Shown piece by piece: positions 34,563 through 43,357 of a DNA stretch of 64,000 nt. Origin of the DNA: Fulvivirga imtechensis AK7 (GTDB lineage Bacteria > Bacteroidota > Bacteroidia > Cytophagales > Cyclobacteriaceae). The stretch is from positions 1-64,000 of the forward strand of contig NZ_AMZN01000026.1 in NCBI RefSeq assembly GCF_000331535.1. Direction: 5' to 3'. Each line of letters starts with the position of its first letter. Positions within the stretch are counted from its first letter, which is position 1. Under the pieces are notes generated by a model. The model searched no databases. It had not been told where the DNA came from and saw nothing but the letters and a program-made list of their open reading frames with translations. The position numbers and the translations under genes are program-made.

Positions 34563-35429
34563 TTAGTTAGTTTTCGCTGGCAGTACGATCGACCTGGGCT
34601 CCTTTCGCACTGGGATCCTGATGATCAGGTAGTAATTTAGCCCCCACACTACAGTTTCATCGGCACGTCCAAAGCCAGGAATGATGTTAGGTATCAATTC
34701 ATTATTTTCAAAGGTATCCACGCCAAACTTAAACCTGGCTGTATAACCCAGCCAAACCATCCTCCACATTTTTACCTTCATTCCGGCTACCATCTCAAAC
34801 CATTTGGCGTTTATGTCATTATTGGCAACCTGTCCTGTGCCATCGCCAAAAGCCTTATCCCGGTATGAATAGTTTAATTTGTCGCTAAAAGTTGCCATCC
34901 CATATCTCAGCCCAAAAAATAGTGCACTCATGTCAGGATCACGATGCAGGAAATTGATATCCGGTCCTATTCTCAAATAGCTACCTTCTACATTATACAA
35001 GCCATTTTCACTTGTGAAGGTCCTTTCAAGGATACCGTATTCCACATTAAAAAAATAGCGATAAAAATCTATGTCGGCCTGAAACTGATATTCCTTGTAA
35101 TCCTCTCCGATGAAAGATCTGGTAATATTCACCGCCTCAGCGCCAATTCTGATGCCCGTGGGCACAAATTTACCTTTCAACGAATCTATGGGTATTTTGA
35201 GCTCTCCTGCTTCCTGGCAGAAACCGGAGGTAGCTACAAAAAGCAGCAATATATTAGCTAGTGTTTGTAAGAAAATTCTATGTGGCTTTAAGAAAACATT
35301 CCCGCCAAAGGGCGGGTCGAAGTCCCGAAAAGCGGGAGTCCCGTACAACTGTCGGGAGGAGCATTTTTGGGACAAGCGTAACGCAGACATTGGCGTTTTC
35401 TTAAAGCCACTAGTTATATATTTTAACAT
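34563..35429 (-). CDS. DUF6048 outer-membrane protein, 5' end interrupted by repeat copy B
   Basis: The body (IGAEAVNITRSFIGEDYKEY, FQADIDFYRYFFNVEYGILE, LRIGPDINFLHRDPDMSALF) fits the Bacteroidota DUF6048 family, a predicted outer-membrane barrel normally next to DUF6452. The open frame runs back to ATG 35429, but its codons 6-56 come from a repeat element, without stops. Removing 35262-35414 (153 bp, in frame) would join ATGTTAAAATATATA to CTAGCTAATATATTG and give MLKYILANILLLFVATSGFCQ, a normal signal peptide. As it stands the signal helix starts ~55 residues into the protein, so export may be impaired. The true start in the present sequence is uncertain. Confidence 0.75.
   Translation of the reverse strand: MLKYITSGFKKTPMSALRLSQKCSSRQLYGTPAFRDFDPPFGGNVFLKPHRIFLQTLANILLLFVATSGFCQEAGELKIPIDSLKGKFVPTGIRIGAEAVNITRSFIGEDYKEYQFQADIDFYRYFFNVEYGILERTFTSENGLYNVEGSYLRIGPDINFLHRDPDMSALFFGLRYGMATFSDKLNYSYRDKAFGDGTGQVANNDINAKWFEMVAGMKVKMWRMVWLGYTARFKFGVDTFENNELIPNIIPGFGRADETVVWGLNYYLIIRIPVRKEPRSIVLPAKTN
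35262..35409. repeat. Structured TIR element, copy B
   Basis: A 148-bp element with TG...CA ends, homologous to 19283-19421. Terminal repeats at 35262-35275 (TGTTTGTAAGAAAA) and 35396-35409 match at 11 of 14; the inner left copy at 35283-35296 (TGGCTTTAAGAAAA) matches the right end perfectly. CTAG flanks it at 35258-35261 and 35410-35413. Three hairpins: 35301-35306/35311-35316, 35323-35327/35333-35337 and 35339-35343/35353-35357. Their arms differ in sequence from copy A but keep pairing. 35359-35392 is identical to copy A. Confidence 0.82.
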
Positions 35430-35856
35430 CTTCGGTAATATCCTCGATCAAAGTTTGGTTCACCACTTTTATGGAGTCAAAATCGTTGCGGCTATACCCC
35501 AAATCAGAAAAGATGACTTCAACGCCACAATTTTCTGATATCAGCCTGGCCTTTTTTCTATAAGTCAATATCAGTGTATCCCGGCCAAAATTACTATCAA
35601 ACGCAAAGACTGTGGCTGTAGTATCTGGCCGTAAAGGAAGCCTTACGGAGCTGACTTCTAAATTTTCCACAAAAACCGTATCATCTGCGGCTATGGCCGT
35701 TATGGATAAGATGGTCAACGTATCAAGCTCATTATTCTCAATTTTGTAAAACTTTACATTTACAAAATTGGTTGTCTTACTTTGACAATCCGGCTCATTA
35801 CATGCTGACATCAGCATAACAGCCATGATGAATAATATAGCAATTATAATTCTCAT
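35410..35856 (-). CDS. DUF6452 family lipoprotein
   Basis: A 148-aa lipoprotein (MRIIIAILFIMAVMLMSAC, acylated Cys19) that continues NEPDCQSKTTNFVNVKFYKI, the DUF6452 pattern, and later LILTYRKKARLISENCGVEV. The family is Bacteroidota-specific, of unknown function, and paired with DUF6048 as here. Its TAG stop codon coincides with the end of repeat copy B, and its last codons overlap the ATG at 35429 of the neighbouring gene. Confidence 0.85.
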   Translation of the reverse strand: MRIIIAILFIMAVMLMSACNEPDCQSKTTNFVNVKFYKIENNELDTLTILSITAIAADDTVFVENLEVSSVRLPLRPDTTATVFAFDSNFGRDTLILTYRKKARLISENCGVEVIFSDLGYSRNDFDSIKVVNQTLIEDITEDVKIYN

Positions 35857-35935
35857 TTAACGGGCACAAATATAAGTATTGCTGTATGAAAGTAGAGGTT
35901 AAACGATCAGTGATTTTGCTGTATTGCATAATTAC

Positions 35936-35966
35936 TTCGCATTGACATTACCTTTTGCTAATTTTG
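35936..35966 (+). promoter_or_regulatory. Candidate rimO promoter
   Basis: TTCG at 35936-35939 (one mismatch), 19-nt spacer, TAATTTTG at 35959-35966, then 24 bp to the TTG start. Fits the Bacteroidota sigma consensus. Confidence 0.5.
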
Positions 35967-35990
35967 CGGCTACTTTTAACTAATAATAAT

Positions 35991-37301
35991 TTGAAAACGA
36001 AGGGAAGAAAGAAGGACAAGGTAAATATTGTAACACTGGGGTGCTCCAAAAACCTGGTTGACTCAGAAGTAATGCTTACCCAGCTCCGTGGCAATAAGAT
36101 CAATGCCACTCATGAAGCTAATGATGACAATGCGAATATCATTATTGTAAACACCTGTGGCTTTATTGACAATGCCAAACAAGAGTCCATAGATACTATT
36201 CTGCGCTATGCTGACGCCAAAGATGAGGGTCTGATAGACAAACTGTATGTCACAGGATGCCTCTCTCAACGTTACAGAGACGATCTGGAGGTAGAAATAC
36301 CTCAGGTGGATGCCTTCTTCGGCACTATGGAGCTTCCCTTGCTTTTGAAAAAATTCAAGGCTGATTATAAGCACGAGTTGGTAGGTGAAAGGATACTCAC
36401 TACGAGTAACCACTATGCTTATATGAAAATAGCTGAGGGTTGCGACAGGCCCTGTTCATTTTGTGCCATTCCATTAATGAGAGGTAAGCATATCTCCAAA
36501 TCCATTGAAGAGCTGGTGACTGAGGCCAAAAACCTGGCGAAGAACGGAACGAAGGAATTGCTGTTGATCGCTCAGGATTCTACTTACTATGGATTAGATA
36601 TTTATGGAAAAAGGAACCTGGCAGAGCTGTTGAAAAATCTTTCTGATGTAGAGGGCATTGAATGGATCAGGCTGCACTACGCGTTCCCTACGGGCTTCCC
36701 CCTGGATGTGCTGGATGTAATGGCAGAGCGTGATAATATATGTAACTACCTGGATATGCCCTTACAGCATGGCTCAACCCGTATATTGAAGCATATGCGC
36801 AGAGGCACCTCCCGTGAAAAACAGGAAGAACTGATACAGATCATCCGTGACAAAGTACCGGGTATTGCTTTAAGAACAACACTAATTGCCGGCTACCCGG
36901 GCGAAACGCAGGAGGATTTTGACGAGATGCTCGGTTTTGTAGAGCGTTCACGCTTCGACCGTCTCGGGATTTTTAGCTATTCACATGAAGAAAACACCCA
37001 CGCACATAATTTTCCTGATGATGTACCCCAGGAAGTGAAACAAGAAAGGGCCAATACCGTAATGGAAGTACAGGAGCAAATTTCCCATGAACTGAACCAG
37101 GAGAAAGTAGGTAAAACTTTTAAAGTTCTGATAGATAGAAAAGAAGGGGGACAGTACATTGGAAGAACAGAATATGATTCACCGGAAGTAGACAATGAGG
37201 TAATTATTGAAGAAAAGTCAAAGCACCTGAGGCTGGGCGATTTTGTAAATGTAAAGATCAATGATGCGACCGAATTTGATTTGTACGGTGAAGTTATCTA
37301 A
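35991..37301 (+). CDS. rimO: Ribosomal protein uS12 methylthiotransferase RimO
   Basis: Radical-SAM enzyme that methylthiolates Asp88 of ribosomal protein uS12. Using TTG 35991 (sequence LKTKGRKKDKVNIVTLGCSK) gives 436 aa, the usual length; the frame is open further upstream, to 35955, but that region holds the promoter motif. The radical SAM cluster cysteines are 151, 155 and 158 (GCDRPCSFCAIP), the N-terminal MTTase domain has its own Cys set (TLGCSKN, VNTCGFID, VTGCLSQR), and a TRAM domain closes the protein. Confidence 0.96.
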   Translation: MKTKGRKKDKVNIVTLGCSKNLVDSEVMLTQLRGNKINATHEANDDNANIIIVNTCGFIDNAKQESIDTILRYADAKDEGLIDKLYVTGCLSQRYRDDLEVEIPQVDAFFGTMELPLLLKKFKADYKHELVGERILTTSNHYAYMKIAEGCDRPCSFCAIPLMRGKHISKSIEELVTEAKNLAKNGTKELLLIAQDSTYYGLDIYGKRNLAELLKNLSDVEGIEWIRLHYAFPTGFPLDVLDVMAERDNICNYLDMPLQHGSTRILKHMRRGTSREKQEELIQIIRDKVPGIALRTTLIAGYPGETQEDFDEMLGFVERSRFDRLGIFSYSHEENTHAHNFPDDVPQEVKQERANTVMEVQEQISHELNQEKVGKTFKVLIDRKEGGQYIGRTEYDSPEVDNEVIIEEKSKHLRLGDFVNVKINDATEFDLYGEVI

Positions 37302-37336
37302 AGGCTGCTGTAAAAACACGACCTTAATTTACTGAT

Positions 37337-38893
37337 ATGGATCTGACCAAAGTTGCCTACCGGGATACCCACCAATTTTCGCCATTGTTTCTCGATTATA
37401 TCAATGATAAAAGTCAACTGAGGGAATTTTACGGGGAACGGCCTGAGGTTAATGCTTTTCGTGCACTTATACACAAGCGAAATTTCCCTCCCGAGAGCAG
37501 GAAGATATTGTGTCAGGCATTAAACCGGCAGTACCGGCAACTGATCCCTACAGATCATGTCAGAAAAAATCTAAGCCTTCTGGAAAGCAGTGACACTTTT
37601 ACCATCACCACCGGGCATCAGCTTAACATTTTCACCGGCCCACTATACTTTATCTACAAAATAATTTCTGTCATCAATAGCTGTAAGCGGCTAAAGGAGA
37701 CTTACCCTGACAAAAATTTTGTGCCGGTATACTGGATGGCATCTGAAGATCACGACTTTGATGAAATCAGCTACTTCAGGCTTAATGGCAGAAAACATCA
37801 ATGGCAGACTAATCAAAAGGGTGCTGTGGGAAATTTTAATCCTAAGGAGCTAAAAGAGCTTGTTTCTCAAATCCCAGGTATTCCTGATCTTTTTAAAGAA
37901 GCATATCTGAAGCATGACACCCTGGCCGATGCTGTCCGATACTATGTAAATGAGCTTTTTGGCGCGTACGGATTGGTGGTGGTTGACGCAGATTGCGTGG
38001 AATTGAAAAAACTCCTGATCCCGGTAATAAAGGATGATATTTTTGATCATACCCCCAATGACCTCGTTGAAAAGCAATCAATGAAGTTGGATCAAATGGG
38101 TTACAAAGCTCAAATATTCCCACGGAAGATCAACTTTTTCTACATGGCCGATAACCTGAGGAGCAGAATAGTAGAGGAGGATGGAAGGTATAGCATACTT
38201 GATTCGGAGCTATCTTTCACTGAGGATGAAATAAAGGCCGACATCGAAGCTCACCCGGAACACTACAGCCCCAACGTTGTGCTACGCCCGGTTTATCAGG
38301 AGATGGTGTTACCTAACCTGGCTTATGTTGGAGGGCCTGCAGAAGTGGCCTATTGGCTTCAGTTGAAGCCTGTGTTCGACCATTTTGGTATTTCTTTTCC
38401 TGCTCTCATACCCAGAAATTTTGCTATGATACTACCAAAACATATCCATGAGAAGTGGGCAAAAACAGGGTTAACGCTGACGGATCTGTTTCTTGATAAA
38501 GATGATCTCTTCAAAAAAGCTGTGAAAGCTGAGGCCGCACACGACATACACCTCAATGGCGAAATGCAAAATGTGATGTCGCTATTCGAAAAAATCAAGG
38601 CGCAGGCGGCTAAGATCGACCCTACCCTTGCACCTCATGTGGAAGCTCAACAGGCAAAGACCAAAAGCAGGCTTGAAATCATTGAAAAGAAATTCATACG
38701 GGCAGAAAAGAGGCACCAGTCCGACAAATTAAGACAAATTGAAAATGTACTAGGTGAATTATTCCCTAATGGTACACCTCAGGAACGCATCGACAATTTC
38801 CTTAATTTCTATTTGGGCAACTCCCAACTTATCGACCAGTTGGCTGGAAGTTTTGACCCTTTTGACTACCGTTATGTTGTACTGAAACAATAA
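37337..38893 (+). CDS. bshC: Bacillithiol biosynthesis cysteine-adding enzyme BshC
   Basis: Adds cysteine to GlcN-malate in the last step of bacillithiol synthesis. The 518-aa sequence carries family motifs TTGHQLNIFTGPLYFIYKII, PVYWMASEDHDFDEI and VGGPAEVAYWLQLKPVFDHF, and the C-terminal coiled-coil region (about 400-475). No bshA or bshB is adjacent, but ytxJ at 56.7 kb supports bacillithiol use by this organism. Confidence 0.95.
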   Translation: MDLTKVAYRDTHQFSPLFLDYINDKSQLREFYGERPEVNAFRALIHKRNFPPESRKILCQALNRQYRQLIPTDHVRKNLSLLESSDTFTITTGHQLNIFTGPLYFIYKIISVINSCKRLKETYPDKNFVPVYWMASEDHDFDEISYFRLNGRKHQWQTNQKGAVGNFNPKELKELVSQIPGIPDLFKEAYLKHDTLADAVRYYVNELFGAYGLVVVDADCVELKKLLIPVIKDDIFDHTPNDLVEKQSMKLDQMGYKAQIFPRKINFFYMADNLRSRIVEEDGRYSILDSELSFTEDEIKADIEAHPEHYSPNVVLRPVYQEMVLPNLAYVGGPAEVAYWLQLKPVFDHFGISFPALIPRNFAMILPKHIHEKWAKTGLTLTDLFLDKDDLFKKAVKAEAAHDIHLNGEMQNVMSLFEKIKAQAAKIDPTLAPHVEAQQAKTKSRLEIIEKKFIRAEKRHQSDKLRQIENVLGELFPNGTPQERIDNFLNFYLGNSQLIDQLAGSFDPFDYRYVVLKQ

Positions 38894-39004
38894 TGTGCCA
38901 ACCCAAAAACAGCAGGTTTCATTCCTCATTTATTGATAGATCAGTATAATTGTAACTCATTTAAAAATCGCTGAAATATTTCACTCATTTTGGTAATCTA
39001 ATCT

Positions 39005-39577
39005 ATGGATAAAGGGACGCTCAGAAATACATACCTTGAAAAAAGGCTATCGCTCAGTACTGACGAATACCAGAAAAGAAACCAATTGCTGATCAACCGG
39101 CTCCTCAATTATCTTGATATCGGAAAAATACATTTTGTACACTCATTTTTAGCGATGACAGATAAAAAAGAGGTGGATACTTTTGCCATAATTGAAGAAA
39201 TACGATCAGGCAATCCGGAGATCAGGATAGCCATATCAAAAACACTTCCGAAGGGGGAGCTTTCACATTTTTTACTAAACGATCAGACCAAAATCGAAAA
39301 GAATAACTGGGGAATACCTGAACCTGTAGAAGGAGAGGCAGCGGATATTGAAGAAATAGATATTGTGCTGGTTCCGCTGATCAGCTTTGATAAGGAAGGG
39401 CATAGGATCGGTTATGGAAAAGGTTATTATGATCGGTTTTTGAAAAAGGTTTCCCGGGCGAAGAAAATAGGACTTGCGCTTACTCCACCCCTGGATCACA
39501 TTCCATACTCAGATAGGATGGATGTAAGACTGGATGCTTGTATCAGCCCATTTGATATCTATGAGTTTTCGCAGTAG
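39005..39577 (+). CDS. 5-formyltetrahydrofolate cyclo-ligase
   Basis: Converts 5-formyl-THF to 5,10-methenyl-THF with ATP. A 190-aa protein with KGTLRNTYLEKRLSLS at the start, LVPLISFDKEGHRIGYGKGY and YDRFLKKV, the ATP- and folate-site signature. The gene converges on the CHAT-protein gene with 18 bp between stops. Confidence 0.93.
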   Translation: MDKGTLRNTYLEKRLSLSTDEYQKRNQLLINRLLNYLDIGKIHFVHSFLAMTDKKEVDTFAIIEEIRSGNPEIRIAISKTLPKGELSHFLLNDQTKIEKNNWGIPEPVEGEAADIEEIDIVLVPLISFDKEGHRIGYGKGYYDRFLKKVSRAKKIGLALTPPLDHIPYSDRMDVRLDACISPFDIYEFSQ

Positions 39578-39595
39578 CGACTCAATTTCAGGTAT

Positions 39596-42500
39596 TTAGC
39601 TCATTACATTTCTTTTGTAGACTATAAAAGCCATAGCCAGGAGAGCAACAACTGCCAATAGGTACATCCAATAGCCTAAACCCTCACTTTCTATCTCTAC
39701 AGGGCTGGTATCTCCGATCACAACAAAGCTGCCCCAGTAAAATGGTGCACTTTTGAACATCCCTGCCGTCTGTAGGTACTCCAACTTTGCCTGGCGGAGG
39801 GCTTCACTTTTGCCCATACCTTGTTTAAGGTATTTATAGAAATTATACATGATCTCAGGCGCCTCTTCATCAGCCACTTCCCAATGGGTTAACAGCAAGC
39901 TATTCACCCCGGCATACTGAAACGCCCTTCCCAGGCTCATCAACCCTTCTCCCTTCTCCAGTTTACCATATCCTGTATTACAGGCGCTCAAAACTGCCAT
40001 CTGAGCATTAAAGCTCATGTTATAGATCTCATAGGTGTTAAGGTAACCATCATTTAGGGTATCCTTCACATTTCTGGAGAAATGCAGCTTTGAATAAAGA
40101 GGGTTTTTATTGTCTATCTCTCCGTGCAGAGCCAGGTGTAGAATAGAATACTTTTTGCTTTCCTCTTTAAAAACCGACTCTGAAGCCAGAGGGCCGAAAT
40201 AATATTTTCCCGGAATCAGTTTCGAAATACTCCTGATCTCCTTCCTGGTTCCCGGTAAGTCATCTCCTAAATTTCGTAGAACTGAAAAGTCAATTGATGA
40301 ATTTGTGCTGCTAGCATCATTGCTGTATGAAAAGGCGAGGCACTTGCCGGGGGCATCCTTTATACCGGATAGGTCATCATTGATAAAGAAATGATTAGCC
40401 GAGTTGGTATAGCTAATACTATAGTCTCTGATCAGGTAAGCCAGGTCTTGAAAAGGTTTCCCACTGACATGCTCCTGCAGCAGCAAATCAAAATTCAAGT
40501 ACCACAAATTGCCATCGGGCACTATAATAATCTGATCATCTTTCTCAAGATATGATGCAACAGGCTCAAAAAGCAGTTTGTATAATTGGTGGGCTGTTTC
40601 CAGGTATGTCACATAATCCTTGCCAACAATTGATGCTCTAAATTTCTCTATCCAACTTTCCAATTCTTCCGGTCGATCCAGGGTCAATATGTCAGCATTC
40701 TGGTTGTTCACCAAAAATATGTAAATAGCCCCCTCAGCAAGTACATACTCCAGAAGTACATTATTTTGTAGTCTATGCTGTATTTCAGGTAATGTTAGAA
40801 AATGGCTAGCATGCTTTAGTTGGTAGTATTTGGGGTATTCAAATTCTAATTCACTCAGGTATGATTCATATTCTCTTTTGACATTAAATAAAAGATCTTT
40901 ATAGTATCTTTTTTTACTTCCGCTCAAAGAGGACTTATTGATCTGTGAAAAGTAAAAATTTATTCTGGCTTTGAGTTCCTCTCCAAAATGCACCACTGAA
41001 TCGGGAAGGGCGCCATATTGCATCGCGTTATGTTGTGAGATCGATTGATAGAGCAGATTTGATTTGGATTTTTCCGCAAAATTAAAAGCCAGGTTAAGGT
41101 AGTCACTGTTATTATATGTTTCATACAGTTGGTGAGCGACCCTAATACCCCCGTGGTAAGTTTTGGCACTACTGTTATTAAGTACAAGCTTGTCTTCATC
41201 ACTTGTAAAGGAATTTCTATAATTATTGATGAGCGTATCACTGAGTAAATAGTTATTCATTGCTGCAAACAAATAACCAATATTTTCACTTTCTGATTTA
41301 AATAATTTTTCATAGGTTGCTGCCTTTTTTTGGCTTATGGTTAATCCATTAATATGCGTACTAATATCTTGAAAGTCTATTGGTTCAAGAGAAAATTGAA
41401 AGTTGAAAATTCCAAAGCGCGCGCTCAAGGCATGGTTATAAGCTTCCAGGGCCTTCAAATAGTCGCCTTCTCTGACATAGAGGTCTCCATTTAATATATT
41501 GGTCTCCGCCTTATTTCCAAAATTTAACCCCTTGGCAAATGCTAGATTTAGATACTTACGAGCCTCTGAAAACTTACCAACGCTAAGGTAAAATTTTGCA
41601 ACATTACGGGCACTCATCCCTATAATAACATTTTTCTCAACTTGCGCCATCACCGCACAATCGTAAGCTTTTAAATAATAATATTCGGCTGAATCATATG
41701 TAGCTGTCTCCATATGTATCCCTGCAAGTACGACATATGCATTACCTAATTTTGGGTGTAAGTCACCATACACCTGTCTAAGGCTATAGCAGCTTCCTCT
41801 TGCATAATACAAAGCCGCCTCATAATCACCCATGCTACTATAGCATTTTGAAAGCCAGTTCTTAATCAAAGCGGTATTTGAGTGATTCTCACCATATAGT
41901 TTTATAGAAAGGTCCAGTGCCTTCCTACAATATTCCCTTGCTAAATCTGACGAACCATCATAATGCAACGCCTCTGAGATCGCTCGATAGCCTGTGCAAA
42001 TAGCTGTTTCGTCCTCAACTTTAATAGCTACATCTAAACATTTTTGTGCATATGTCAAGTGAAGGTGAAATTGACCAACAGTCCTATATATTCTCCCCAA
42101 GTTAAGAAATAATGAGACATTTCTCTTATCAAGTTGATGGGCTTCATTAATTGCAGCGGTTCGTTCATAATAATAAATAGCTGAATCATACTGCTCAATA
42201 TTTTTATAAACCAATCCCAGGTTATTATAAAGGCCAGAGTAAGTCAAAGGAGATTCTATTTTATTTTTTTTGCCATATTTCAACGCTTTATGAAAATATT
42301 CTTTAGCCTGATCTGCCTTCCACTCTTTATGAAATGCAATTAACCCTTGGTAATAATAGGCCCTGAGGATCCCCTGACCATCGTTAAGCTGATGTGCCAG
42401 AGTATCCATTTCAGCAAGTAATTCATACATTTTTTCATTCTCACTGTTGGCAAAGTACCGTTCAATCAACTGATCTAGAATTTCTAACCTCTCAACGCCA

Positions 42501-42616
42501 CTAGATACAGCCAGCACTTTGTTCAGGCTGTCAATCTCAGTAATATATTTTTTCTGACTATGGCTAGTCGTGGTGAAAGTGAACAAAACTAAAAGGAGAA
42601 AAAAAACACACTTCAT
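39596..42616 (-). CDS. Exported TPR-CHAT protein (caspase-like peptidase domain)
   Basis: A 1006-aa protein: signal peptide (MKCVFFLLLVLFTFTTTSHS), a long array of about ten TPR units (residues ~60-430), a helical linker, and a C-terminal CHAT domain (about 690-960) with the catalytic pair His831 (LHLALHGEID) and Cys879 (VLSACNTGYG). A single membrane helix (YWMYLLAVVALLAMAFIVYK) ends the protein. CHAT domains are caspase-related proteases; with TPRs they recur in bacterial signalling or defence proteins. The signal and tail suggest a periplasmic, membrane-anchored form. No neighbouring defence gene was seen. Confidence 0.88.
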   Translation of the reverse strand: MKCVFFLLLVLFTFTTTSHSQKKYITEIDSLNKVLAVSSGVERLEILDQLIERYFANSENEKMYELLAEMDTLAHQLNDGQGILRAYYYQGLIAFHKEWKADQAKEYFHKALKYGKKNKIESPLTYSGLYNNLGLVYKNIEQYDSAIYYYERTAAINEAHQLDKRNVSLFLNLGRIYRTVGQFHLHLTYAQKCLDVAIKVEDETAICTGYRAISEALHYDGSSDLAREYCRKALDLSIKLYGENHSNTALIKNWLSKCYSSMGDYEAALYYARGSCYSLRQVYGDLHPKLGNAYVVLAGIHMETATYDSAEYYYLKAYDCAVMAQVEKNVIIGMSARNVAKFYLSVGKFSEARKYLNLAFAKGLNFGNKAETNILNGDLYVREGDYLKALEAYNHALSARFGIFNFQFSLEPIDFQDISTHINGLTISQKKAATYEKLFKSESENIGYLFAAMNNYLLSDTLINNYRNSFTSDEDKLVLNNSSAKTYHGGIRVAHQLYETYNNSDYLNLAFNFAEKSKSNLLYQSISQHNAMQYGALPDSVVHFGEELKARINFYFSQINKSSLSGSKKRYYKDLLFNVKREYESYLSELEFEYPKYYQLKHASHFLTLPEIQHRLQNNVLLEYVLAEGAIYIFLVNNQNADILTLDRPEELESWIEKFRASIVGKDYVTYLETAHQLYKLLFEPVASYLEKDDQIIIVPDGNLWYLNFDLLLQEHVSGKPFQDLAYLIRDYSISYTNSANHFFINDDLSGIKDAPGKCLAFSYSNDASSTNSSIDFSVLRNLGDDLPGTRKEIRSISKLIPGKYYFGPLASESVFKEESKKYSILHLALHGEIDNKNPLYSKLHFSRNVKDTLNDGYLNTYEIYNMSFNAQMAVLSACNTGYGKLEKGEGLMSLGRAFQYAGVNSLLLTHWEVADEEAPEIMYNFYKYLKQGMGKSEALRQAKLEYLQTAGMFKSAPFYWGSFVVIGDTSPVEIESEGLGYWMYLLAVVALLAMAFIVYKRNVMS

Positions 42617-42740
42617 AACACATTTGTCAGCTTAGCTTGAAAACCTAACTCAGTCATAAATAGGCCTGTTTGCGTCTACAGCTAAACAGCTACTAAAAAA
42701 TTGATGGTTTAGGGTAAGCACGATTTGAAACAATCTAATA

Positions 42741-42774
42741 ATAAAAAAATGGCGCAACTAATGCTAATTGCGCC
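42741..42774 (-). terminator. Rho-independent terminator downstream of the GreA-like gene
   Basis: GGCGCAA at 42751-42757 pairs with TTGCGCC at 42768-42774; read on the minus strand the stem is followed by a run of seven T. It ends the transcript of the GreA-like gene ahead of the CHAT gene. Confidence 0.75.
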
Positions 42775-42824
42775 ACCTTAAATTAGTTACTTCAATGGAA
42801 TGATTACAAAAAAACTTTTATTAT

Positions 42825-43286
42825 TTACAAAACTTCCTCAATCTCAAATTTTCTACCATTGAATTCTACCACTTCTTTTGGTTTTTTCTCCATCAACAAA
42901 GCTCCAAGCGGGGAAGTGGGTGCAATGGCAAAGTAATCTTTACCATCAACAGTGATCTTGCCAAGCCCTATGGAAATATAAAAACTGCCGTTATTGGTTA
43001 TCACCAGACTGCCCCCCTGAACGGTATCATATTTTTTAGCGGGATTGATCCTTTCCAATACTTCTCTCAGCTTTCTGGCTTCAGTAAGCTGAACTGCATT
43101 GTTTTCCATTTCCTGCTGCATCATTTCCCTTCCCGTCTCGTACTTATCTCCGGCAGAACTCTTTGTTTCGTCATTAGCTGCCTCCTGAGCTGAGTCCATA
43201 GCTTCTTTGGCATTTCTAATCCTTTGCTCTACAATTTCCTTACAACGATCGTAGAGCTGTTGCTTCAATCCTGTCTGTAATGTCAT
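42825..43286 (-). CDS. GreA/GreB-family transcript cleavage factor-like protein
   Basis: A 153-aa protein with an N-terminal coiled coil (about residues 1-75, including AKEAMDSAQEAANDETKSSA) and a C-terminal FKBP-like GreA domain (VQGGSLVITNNGSFYISIGL, AIAPTSPLGALLMEKKPKEV). Gre factors rescue backtracked RNA polymerase. The acidic coiled-coil tip residues are different from canonical GreA, so activity is uncertain. Some databases label relatives 3-oxoacyl-ACP synthase, which the sequence does not support. Confidence 0.8.
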   Translation of the reverse strand: MTLQTGLKQQLYDRCKEIVEQRIRNAKEAMDSAQEAANDETKSSAGDKYETGREMMQQEMENNAVQLTEARKLREVLERINPAKKYDTVQGGSLVITNNGSFYISIGLGKITVDGKDYFAIAPTSPLGALLMEKKPKEVVEFNGRKFEIEEVL

Positions 43287-43357
43287 GTTTATTAAATGAT
43301 ATCCAATATTGGTATCAAATAAACATAATTACAATAATATATTGTTCTGACCCGGGA

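Noticed and set aside
42825-43286. 3-oxoacyl-ACP synthase annotation used for relatives
   Set aside because: The protein has a Gre coiled coil and FKBP-like domain and no ketosynthase motif.
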